Source of the DNA: Pantoea anthophila
GTDB lineage: Bacteria; Pseudomonadota; Gammaproteobacteria; Enterobacterales; Enterobacteriaceae
Reading direction: 5' to 3'
Assembly (NCBI RefSeq): GCF_006494375.1
Contig: NZ_VHIZ01000037.1
Location: 62,001-126,000, forward strand
DNA length: 64,000 nucleotides
Part shown: positions 53,221 to 64,000 of the stretch, in pieces
How the letters are laid out: the number at the start of each line of letters is the position of its first letter
Numbering within the stretch: the stretch's first letter is position 1
Made by a program: the position numbers and the translations under genes
Notes under the pieces: model-generated
Told to the model about the DNA's origin: nothing
Database searches by the model: none
The model's input: the letters and a program-made list of their open reading frames with translations, nothing else

Positions 53221-53334
53221 CCCTTCAGCTGGCTGGAACTGCAGCCCGGCATTCAGTACTGGCATCGCCCGGCGGGTATCGCCCGCACTCAGGATGCCTG
53301 GGTGACGGAACGTAAAACCGTGGTGACATTTTAA
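53221..53334 (+). pseudogene. 3' remnant of an OprB-type carbohydrate porin gene
   Basis: The 37 codons before the TAA read like the end of an outer-membrane carbohydrate porin: LELQPGIQYWHRPAG, then DAWVTERKTVVTF with the terminal phenylalanine. No upstream porin sequence or start is present. It lies just before the bgl operon, where porin genes are often found, so the 5' part was probably lost when the AT-rich segment came in. Confidence 0.6.
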
Positions 53335-53381
53335 GTTTCCCTGTGGAGCAGGATCGCCGTCACGCTTTTCACTGAGGCAGA

Positions 53382-54330
<949 letters not shown>

Positions 54331-54342
54331 CCCCCTGAACCT

Positions 54343-57736
<3,394 letters not shown>

Positions 57737-57801
57737 TCGCCGCGGGAAAGCGACATCGCGCTGCCTGCGATCTCTTTTCCCTCCGTGCAAAACCGGCTGA
57801 G

Positions 57802-58929
57802 TCAGGGTGTCTCGCCGGTATTAACCTGATAGCGGGTGCTCCTGCCGCCGCCTTCCAGACGGTAAAGGCACCCTTTTTCGACCAGATCCGCCAGATGTCG
57901 GGTTGCAGTCGCTTTACTGACTTTTGCCACCTTCTGATACTGACTGGCGCTGATCCCCTGTTCAAATCCCTGCTCGCCGCCATCCAGCAGCCGGTTCAGC
58001 ACTTTAACCTGCTCCTGACTCAGTCCCGTTCCCTGATAGCGCAGCCAGAATCGCGCCTTAATCTGCGTGCGGTCAATCACGCTCATCGCCTGTTGCAGGC
58101 TCTCATCAAGGATATCCAGAAACCACACCAGCCAGCGGGTGATGTCGGTGTCACCTTTTTGCGTCTGTTCCAGAATGCGGTAATAGTCCGCACGGTGCGC
58201 CAGAATGGCGGGAGACATGGCGTAGAGACGGATACTCTGACTGTCGGCCTGCGCCAGTGCCAGGTCGGTAAGTGCCCGCGTGATGCGGCCGTTGCCGTCA
58301 TCAAAGGGATGCAGGGTCACAAACCAGAGGTGACAGATCGCGGCCCGCAGCAACGGGTCGAGCATGACGTCCTGCTGGCTCTGGTTAAACCACGCTATAA
58401 ACTGCGCCAGCTGCGGCTCCAGTCCGTCACGCGGCGGGGCTTCAAAATGGACAGTAGGCCGGTCGATACGCCCTGAGACCACCTGCATCGGCTCGCTGCC
58501 ACGCAACATCCCGACGCTCAGACGCTGCACCGTCCATTCATCTGCCGGAAACAGCCAGTGATGCCACTGATACAGTCGCTCCATCGTCAGCGGCTGGCTG
58601 CGATTGTTGATCGCGTCCAGCATCATCGCCGCCAGGCCCTCTGAGCGGTCAGAGACCGGCCAGGGCTGCTCTTCCGTGACGCCCAGCCGCCGCGCCAGCG
58701 ACGAGCGGACCGACTGCACGTTAACCCGCTCCTCTTCAATGGCCGATGAGGAGAGGATATTACTGAGCAGGGTATCCAGCGTCTGGCTTTCGCTGTCGGG
58801 GTGCAGACTGGCGCGGCCCAGCAGCAGGCCTCGCTGCTGCTGCAGATGGCGCAGGCGCGGTAACAGCACGGCATCCTGCCAGTGAAAGTGGGGCCAGTCG
58901 GCCTGTTGCCAGATCCAGTGGATGTTCAT
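57802..58929 (-). CDS. Fic family protein with C-terminal winged helix
   Basis: 375 residues. An N-terminal DUF4172-like domain carries a class II inhibitory helix (SSAIEEE, Glu65 as the inhibitory residue). The Fic core has the full motif HPFDDGNGR (207-215), so AMP transfer to a target hydroxyl is expected once inhibition is released. The C-terminal part (about 300-375; SASQYQKVAKVSKATATRHLADLVEKG) is a winged helix that likely binds DNA. Three copies of a 10-bp sequence at its promoter suggest autoregulation. Confidence 0.85.
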   Translation of the reverse strand: MNIHWIWQQADWPHFHWQDAVLLPRLRHLQQQRGLLLGRASLHPDSESQTLDTLLSNILSSSAIEEERVNVQSVRSSLARRLGVTEEQPWPVSDRSEGLAAMMLDAINNRSQPLTMERLYQWHHWLFPADEWTVQRLSVGMLRGSEPMQVVSGRIDRPTVHFEAPPRDGLEPQLAQFIAWFNQSQQDVMLDPLLRAAICHLWFVTLHPFDDGNGRITRALTDLALAQADSQSIRLYAMSPAILAHRADYYRILEQTQKGDTDITRWLVWFLDILDESLQQAMSVIDRTQIKARFWLRYQGTGLSQEQVKVLNRLLDGGEQGFEQGISASQYQKVAKVSKATATRHLADLVEKGCLYRLEGGGRSTRYQVNTGETP

Positions 58930-58950
58930 CGTCAGCTCAGGGTCAGGGAA

Positions 58951-59014
58951 TGAGCCGAATCACGCATCTTATTCGGCTCATAGAATGAGTCGATAATAGC
59001 AAACATTCGGCTCA
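58951..59014. promoter_or_regulatory. Triple 10-bp repeat at the Fic promoter
   Basis: TGAGCCGAAT occurs at 58951-58960, and its reverse complement ATTCGGCTCA at 58971-58980 and 59005-59014. The last two extend to 16-bp copies that differ at one base. A minus-strand -10 (TATTAT, 58993-58998) lies between them. This placement would let the Fic winged helix repress its own gene. Confidence 0.65.
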
Positions 59015-59041
59015 CAGAATACGCTGGCGGACCTGAAGAAA

Positions 59042-59062
59042 GAAAAAGGGCCCGAAGGCCCT
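59042..59062 (-). terminator. Terminator of the small membrane protein gene
   Basis: Read on the minus strand AGGGCC-TTCG-GGCCCT is a UUCG-capped stem followed by TTTTCTTTC. Confidence 0.88.
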
Positions 59063-59068
59063 GTCTGT

Positions 59069-59173
59069 TTAGCGGGAGAACTGAATAAAGGTGTCTGAGT
59101 AGTAATGTACAATCCAGGCAACATAAGCCAGCCAGATAATTAACCCACCTGTTAAACCGAATTTACCAATCAT
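59069..59173 (-). CDS. 34-residue single-span membrane protein
   Basis: A short frame with ATG at 59171-59173, an excellent GGAGAG 6 bases upstream and a strong terminator 7 bases after the stop. The peptide starts MIGKFGLTGG, has one membrane segment (LIIWLAYVAWIVHYY) and ends SDTFIQFSR. This is the pattern of small regulatory membrane proteins that bind transporters or sensor kinases. I do not recognise it as a named one. Confidence 0.65.
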   Translation of the reverse strand: MIGKFGLTGGLIIWLAYVAWIVHYYSDTFIQFSR

Positions 59174-59448
59174 TGATTTCTCTCCACAGTGATAAGGGTC
59201 TGCAGCAATGTTTTACATAAACTGACAGTTGTGGAGAGCGGCTGTATTGTCGCAGATCAAAAAAATCCCGTTCATCATTCACGACATAATCCCTTAGCGA
59301 TCAATTTCCCCGAAATAATCAGGCGGCGTTCTGCGTGCCGCAGGCTGAGCGCAGGGTAAAGTTCAAAAAAACGCCGCCGATAGATGATCTCAGGAGCACT
59401 ATAACCACAAGGAGGTAAAGAGCAGGATCATTTCCAGGGGAAAAAATT

Positions 59449-61389
59449 ATGTCCAGTTCGTTACTAAAAAATAAAAAAATGAGTACCCGTGCGCAGATGC
59501 TGCTCATGGGCGGTTTAACCATCACGCTGGGCTTTACCGTCACCATTGGTGTCCTCAGCTGGCAGTCCGGTAAAGAGCAGAAAGCGCTGGCAGAGAAGTA
59601 TCTGCAGCAGATTGCCCAGAGCCGGGGTCTGCAGGTGCAGCAGGAGCTGACACATGCACGCGATGTGGCCAGTCATCTTGGACAAAGTCTGATCGCTTTA
59701 CCGCATGCAGGCATTACCGATCGCAAGGCAGCGGACAAAGTGATGGAATATGCGCTGCGCGCCAATCCTGAGTATCTGTCGATGTCAGTGATATTCGAAC
59801 AGAATGCGTTCGATGGCCGCGATGCGGAGTTCGCCACCCAGCAGGGTCAGGCGCCACAGGGCCGCTATGCCTGGTTTGTTGACCGTGATGCCTCAGGCCA
59901 TTACGCCATGCATCCTCTGCTTTCTTACCTCACGCCGGGACAGGGCGACTACTATCTCATCCCGCAAAAGTCTCAAAAAGATACGCTTACCGAACCCTAT
60001 AGCTACGCCTATAACGGCGTGCCGACATTACTCACCTCTGTTGCTGCGGTGATTATGGATCAGGGCACGCTGAAAGCGGTCGTCACGTCAGATATTTCGC
60101 TGGCCTCGCTGCAAGCGAAAGTGAACCAGATTAAACCCTGGCAGGGCACCGGCTATGCGCTGCTGCTCTCCAATGGCGGCAATGTGGTCTCATCGCCGGT
60201 TAAAGAGGAGGCCGGAAAACCCTGGAAAGGCCAAACCGATAACTTTACCTCGAAGGTGGTGCAGCATTTTGATGGGGTACTGGGTGAAGAGGCGCTGGTC
60301 ACCTGGCAGCCGGTCGTGATCGGCAACAGCGATAAGCCCTGGTATCTGGGTGTGGTCGCGCCGGTCAGCCAGGTGATGGCCGCCGCCAACCGCCAGCTGA
60401 TGTGGGCGGTGATCCTGATGGTGGTGAGCATTCTGCTGGTCGGTACGGTGCTGGGTATGCTGTTCAGCCGTAAGGTGCTGCGTCCGATTGGCGGCGAGCC
60501 GATTGAAGCGGCTCAGATCGCGCTGGCGGTAGCCGATGGCAAACTGGATAACGCGATTGCCGTGCAGAAGGGCGATCGCAGCAGCCTGTTCTTTGCCCTT
60601 GAGACCATGCAGACCCAGCTGCGACAGATTGTCGGACAGATTAAAGATGCCAGCGAATCAGTGCGTCAGGGAGCAGGGGAAATTGCCAGCGGCAACCTCA
60701 ACCTGGCGTCGCGCACCGAGGAGCAGGCTGCTGCGCTGGAGCAGACCGCCGCCAGCATGGAGCAGATTAGCGCCACGATTCGTCTGAACGCCGACAACGC
60801 ACAGCAGGCGACCAGCCTGACCGAAAACGCCACGCACATCGCCAGCCGCGGTGCCACGCTGGTCGGTGAGGTCGTGCAGACCATGGCGCAGATTGATGAC
60901 AGCTCGAAGAAAATTGGCGATATCACCACGATGATCAACAGCATCGCTTTCCAGACCAATATTCTGGCGCTGAATGCGGCAGTGGAAGCGGCGCGTGCTG
61001 GTGAACAGGGACGCGGCTTCGCCGTGGTCGCCAGTGAGGTGCGTAATCTGGCCCAGCGCAGTGCCAACGCTGTGAAAGAGATTGGCGCGCTGATCGAAGA
61101 GTCAAGCGTGCGGGTCGAAAGCGGCGTCCGGCTGGTGAACGATGCCGGTAAGACCATGCAGGAGATGATGCAGGCGGTGAACTCGGTGCAGGGGATTATC
61201 GGTGAGATTGTCACTGCCTCTGACGAGCAGGCGCGTGGCATCAGTCAGGTCACTATTGCCGTCAACGAGATGGATGGTACCACCCAGCAGAACGCCGCGC
61301 TGGTGCAGCAGATGTCCGCCGCCGCCAGTTCACTGGAGGATCAGGCGCAGCAGCTGGCGCAGACGGTGGAGCAGTTTCACCTGGCATAA
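59449..61389 (+). CDS. Methyl-accepting chemotaxis protein
   Basis: 646 residues: membrane segment at about 17-38, a periplasmic dCache-type ligand domain to about 305 ([22 protein letters not shown] and [15 protein letters not shown]), second membrane segment at about 312-335, HAMP, then a long coiled coil with the hairpin tip [29 protein letters not shown]. The end (VEQFHLA) lacks the CheR/CheB-docking pentapeptide. It signals through CheA/CheW encoded elsewhere; cheZ at 4749 is the only other chemotaxis gene here. The ligand is unknown. Confidence 0.92.
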   Translation: MSSSLLKNKKMSTRAQMLLMGGLTITLGFTVTIGVLSWQSGKEQKALAEKYLQQIAQSRGLQVQQELTHARDVASHLGQSLIALPHAGITDRKAADKVMEYALRANPEYLSMSVIFEQNAFDGRDAEFATQQGQAPQGRYAWFVDRDASGHYAMHPLLSYLTPGQGDYYLIPQKSQKDTLTEPYSYAYNGVPTLLTSVAAVIMDQGTLKAVVTSDISLASLQAKVNQIKPWQGTGYALLLSNGGNVVSSPVKEEAGKPWKGQTDNFTSKVVQHFDGVLGEEALVTWQPVVIGNSDKPWYLGVVAPVSQVMAAANRQLMWAVILMVVSILLVGTVLGMLFSRKVLRPIGGEPIEAAQIALAVADGKLDNAIAVQKGDRSSLFFALETMQTQLRQIVGQIKDASESVRQGAGEIASGNLNLASRTEEQAAALEQTAASMEQISATIRLNADNAQQATSLTENATHIASRGATLVGEVVQTMAQIDDSSKKIGDITTMINSIAFQTNILALNAAVEAARAGEQGRGFAVVASEVRNLAQRSANAVKEIGALIEESSVRVESGVRLVNDAGKTMQEMMQAVNSVQGIIGEIVTASDEQARGISQVTIAVNEMDGTTQQNAALVQQMSAAASSLEDQAQQLAQTVEQFHLA

Positions 61390-61456
61390 AACGCACTGAC
61401 AACGCCGTCGCTGCGGGACAGGGCGATGGCGCAGACCTCTTCCGCAAAGTCGCAAC

Positions 61457-61476
61457 ACCCGCCATCCCTGGCGGGT
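61457..61476. terminator. Hairpin between MCP and ABC genes
   Basis: ACCCGCC (61457-61463) pairs with GGCGGGT (61470-61476) between convergent genes; no T run, so weak. Confidence 0.35.
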
Positions 61477-61510
61477 TAGCCCTCTGTGTGGGCTGTCTGA
61501 TGCAGATTCA

Positions 61511-62593
61511 TTACGCCTCTGTCAGGCGCTCACCGCTGATGGCATCAAACAGGTGCATCCTGTCCGGATTAACCGTTACCGGCAGCGTGCCACCCGGCAC
61601 GGCATCACTGCGGCCGCTCAGCTGCATATGCAGCAAAAATCCCTGCCACGTCAGATGTAACAGCGTCGACTCCCCCGTAATCTCAACGATATTCACCGTC
61701 GCCGGTTGCCCGCTGACATCGGTGATCAGATCGTGAGGGCGCACGCCCAGCGTGACCGGCTGACCCGCCTGCTGCTGTGCGGCACGGTGCCAGCGGGAAG
61801 GGAGCCGCAGCCACTGCTCACCACAGCAGACGCCAGGCACGGCGTCCCGTACTTCAAAGCGGGCATCCAGCAGATTCATCGGCGGTGAGCCGATAAACCG
61901 CGCCACGAAGGTGTTAACCGGGCGATCATAAATCGCCAGCGGCGCACCCTGCTGCACGATAACGCCATCCTTCATCACCACGATCTGATCGGCCAGGGTC
62001 ATCGCTTCGACCTGATCGTGGGTGACATAAACCATGGTGGTTTTAAAACGCTGATGAAGCGATTTGATTTCGGCGCGCAGCTCCATCCGCAACTGCGCAT
62101 CCAGGTTTGAGAGCGGCTCATCGAACAAAAATACCTGCGGGTTGCGCACCATCGCCCGGCCCATCGCCACGCGCTGCCGCTGTCCGCCCGATAAAGCCCG
62201 GGGATAGCGCTGCAACAGCTGATCGATGCCGAGAATGCCCGCAATGCGGGCGATTTTGCTCTTCTGCTCCTCGCGCTTCACCTTTTTCACCTGCATATGA
62301 AACGCCAGGTTCTCAGCGACGGTCAGGTGCGGATAGAGCGCGTAGCTCTGAAACACCATCGCGATATCCCGGTCGGCGGGGTCGAGATCGTTGATGCGCT
62401 TTTTGTCGAGCAGGATGTCGCCGTCAGAGACGCTATCCAGACCGGCAAGCAGCCGCAGCAGGGTGGATTTACCGCAGCCGGAGGGACCGACCAGCACGGT
62501 AAAAGTGCCGTCAGGAATGGTTAAATCCAGCGGCTGCAGTACGTTCTGTTTACCGTAGCGCTTCGCCACCTGTACAAGTTCAACACTGGCCAT
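61511..62593 (-). CDS. Sugar ABC transporter ATPase, MalK/UgpC family
   Basis: 360 residues. Walker A GPSGCGKST, Q-loop MVFQSYALYPHLTV, signature LSGGQRQR, Walker B VFLFDEPLSNLDAQ and VTHDQVEA are intact, and a C-terminal TOBE domain (about 240-355) is present as in MalK/UgpC. It starts 2 bases after the kinase stop, in one operon with a CUT1 permease and a PfkB kinase. Confidence 0.92.
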   Translation of the reverse strand: MASVELVQVAKRYGKQNVLQPLDLTIPDGTFTVLVGPSGCGKSTLLRLLAGLDSVSDGDILLDKKRINDLDPADRDIAMVFQSYALYPHLTVAENLAFHMQVKKVKREEQKSKIARIAGILGIDQLLQRYPRALSGGQRQRVAMGRAMVRNPQVFLFDEPLSNLDAQLRMELRAEIKSLHQRFKTTMVYVTHDQVEAMTLADQIVVMKDGVIVQQGAPLAIYDRPVNTFVARFIGSPPMNLLDARFEVRDAVPGVCCGEQWLRLPSRWHRAAQQQAGQPVTLGVRPHDLITDVSGQPATVNIVEITGESTLLHLTWQGFLLHMQLSGRSDAVPGGTLPVTVNPDRMHLFDAISGERLTEA

Positions 62594-62595
62594 GG

Positions 62596-63543
62596 TCAGC
62601 GCACCTCATTTGAAAGTTGGAGTTGTTGCCAGCTGGGATAGCGGCGCGGTGAGCTACTGATTGCCTGTGACGCCACGTCAATGCCCCAGCGCAGGGCGGT
62701 ATGAGAGGAGTGCTGATAGAGCAGAGCCGTGAGAAAACCGGCATTGAAACTGTCCCCCGCACCGATGGTGTCGACCACCGTCACCGGTTGTGCGGCGGCG
62801 AATTGCACAGAGGCGGCAGACCAGAGGCGTGCGCCCTCCGCGCCGCACTTGATCACACATCCGCCGCGGCCGCTGAGCCGGGCTGACAGCTGTTTGCCGC
62901 TCTGCTCCAGCAGCTCTGCGCCCGCCAGACCCAGCGCCTCCACCTCATTCAGCAGCAGCCAGTCGCAGTCCGCTAACCATGCCGCAATCTGTAAGCGAAG
63001 GGCATCGCTCCAGCCCGCTGGCGGCCAGCCGGTGTCCACCGCCACACAAAAACCACGCTGCTGTAAGGTGGCCAGCAGCGCGGGATAGTGTGCATAAAGT
63101 TCCAGGCAGAGAAAGGTGCCACACAGCAGCACGATGTCACCCGGGATGGCCTGCGGCGGCAGCTGAGCCAGCACATCGTCGACGGTCAGCAGGGTGATGT
63201 GCCCGTAGTTGCTGAGAAAGGAGCGTTCGTTATCGGGGTGAGTCACGCCCACCGTCAGTGACGTCTCGCAGGCGTAGCGCGGCCACTGCTTCGCGCTGTG
63301 CGGAAAATGGCTGGCCAGCCAGTGACTCAGACCATCATTACCCTGGTTGGCGATAGCGCGATGCGGCACCTGCATCGCCTCCAGCGCCAGCGCGCAGTTT
63401 CCGGCCGAGCCGCCGGGCCGAAGCTCACTGTGCTGCAGCATCACTTCGGTGCCGCGCTGCGGCCAGTCACTGAGCGTACTCATGATTAAATCGACGTTGA
63501 TATTGCCCACCACATAGAGGGTGGCGACAGTGGAATGGTTCAT
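62596..63543 (-). CDS. PfkB family carbohydrate kinase
   Basis: 315 residues of the ribokinase-like fold. YVVGNINVDLIM opens it, RPGGSAGNCALAL is the sugar-binding loop and VVDTIGAGDSFNAGFLTAL contains the catalytic aspartate and anion hole. It phosphorylates the sugar or nucleoside brought in by the adjacent ABC importer, or a product of it. Packed with 2-base gaps on both sides. Confidence 0.9.
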   Translation of the reverse strand: MNHSTVATLYVVGNINVDLIMSTLSDWPQRGTEVMLQHSELRPGGSAGNCALALEAMQVPHRAIANQGNDGLSHWLASHFPHSAKQWPRYACETSLTVGVTHPDNERSFLSNYGHITLLTVDDVLAQLPPQAIPGDIVLLCGTFLCLELYAHYPALLATLQQRGFCVAVDTGWPPAGWSDALRLQIAAWLADCDWLLLNEVEALGLAGAELLEQSGKQLSARLSGRGGCVIKCGAEGARLWSAASVQFAAAQPVTVVDTIGAGDSFNAGFLTALLYQHSSHTALRWGIDVASQAISSSPRRYPSWQQLQLSNEVR

Positions 63544-63545
63544 AG

Positions 63546-64000
63546 TTATCCCTTACTTCCCCCGCTGGTGAGGCCACTGACCAGCGTTTTCTGCAGCCAG
63601 ATGGCGATAAACAGAGGCGGTACCGATGCCAGAATGCCAATGGCGGCGATCAGCCCGTCATCTGTCGCCCGTCCGGCGGTAAAACCGGCGATGGCGACCG
63701 GCAGGGTCTGGGCCGACAGATTGCTGGTGAACAGCAGCGCGTAAAAAAACTCATCCCAGGCGAGCAGCCAGCCAAACAGGGCAGCGGCACCCAGCACCGG
63801 TTTTGCCAGCGGCAGCGTGATGCGCAGCAGAACCTGCCAGAAGCGCAGGCCATCCAGCCGGGCTGCCTGTTCGATATCACGGGGCAGGGCGTCGAACTGA
63901 TTCTTCAGCATCCAGGTCAGAAACGGCAGGATCAGCGAGCAGTAGACCATCACCAGACCGGGACGGGTGTTGAGCAGACCCAGCTGTTGCAGCAGGAAGT
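63546..64000 (-). CDS. Sugar ABC transporter permease, MalG-type (partial)
   Basis: Only the C-terminal part is present; the frame is open through the right edge, so the start lies beyond 64000. The visible EAA loop (DIEQAARLDGLRFWQVLLRITLPLAKP) and the last membrane segments (LPVAIAGFT..., then PPLFIAIWLQKTLVSGLTSGGSKG) are typical of CUT1 MalG-like permeases. The partner MalF-like permease and binding protein should lie further right. Confidence 0.9.
   Translation of the reverse strand, partial: FLLQQLGLLNTRPGLVMVYCSLILPFLTWMLKNQFDALPRDIEQAARLDGLRFWQVLLRITLPLAKPVLGAAALFGWLLAWDEFFYALLFTSNLSAQTLPVAIAGFTAGRATDDGLIAAIGILASVPPLFIAIWLQKTLVSGLTSGGSKG

Overview
The window reads as an Erwiniaceae genome, most likely Pantoea (near P. 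vagans or P. agglomerans), and probably a large accessory replicon of the LPP-1 type rather than core chromosome. This rests on a desferrioxamine cluster (dfoJAC), a DTG-motif proton-pump rhodopsin of the kind described from Pantoea vagans with its Blh retinal-forming partner, enterobacterial FhuE, PagP, YebG and BglGFB proteins, about 55-58% GC over most of the length, and no rRNA, tRNA, ribosomal or replication gene. The plasmid assignment is inference.

Layout. 0-11.1 kb: small stress, redox and efflux units, each next to its own regulator (SDR/AraC, RidA-like, DUF305, CigR-like, DinB, an orphan cheZ, LysR/quinone reductase-like, LysR/MFS + O-methyltransferase), plus a candidate small RNA at about 5.6 kb. 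11.1-12.6 kb: rhodopsin-blh operon. 13.3-18 kb: MFS/TetR pair, a glycine-zipper protein, and a reductase-like SDR behind an AT-rich upstream region. 18-25 kb: a FepA-class receptor with a Fur box, a tyrosine recombinase beside a perfect 14-bp inverted repeat, pagP, and fhuE. 25-35.4 kb: VOC + M20 hydrolase, an FAD protein, an MdfA-like exporter, and dfoC-dfoA-dfoJ behind a Fur-type promoter. 35.9-39.2 kb: an ascorbate-type PTS with a GntR/UTRA regulator. 39.5-47.2 kb: an eight-gene operon with two flavin monooxygenases, an M20 hydrolase, a GNAT acetyltransferase and an amino-acid-type ABC importer, matching the known S-alkylcysteine salvage logic. 47.3-49.1 kb: a coupled HAM1-like/SIR2 pair that looks like an antiphage system of Kongming type without its deaminase. 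49.2 kb: yebG with a perfect LexA box. 49.6-53.3 kb: an AT-rich insertion with a broken ToxR-like regulator, a holin-like protein, a cholesterol-oxidase-like flavoprotein and a new candidate class II microcin. 53.4-57.7 kb: a bgl operon with two antiterminator/terminator elements. 57.8-61.4 kb: a Fic protein with repeated operator-like sites, a 34-codon membrane protein, and a chemoreceptor. 61.5-64 kb: a sugar ABC importer with a PfkB kinase, cut by the window end.

Taken together the genes serve life on plants and insects: iron capture (own siderophore plus receptors for catecholates and hydroxamates), use of plant glucosides and other sugars, sulfur salvage, light-driven proton pumping, toxin efflux, and conflict with phage and rival bacteria. 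The most promising leads are the two-gene HAM1-SIR2 module, the double-glycine microcin precursor, the regulator/holin/oxidase cassette, and the lox-like site beside the recombinase.
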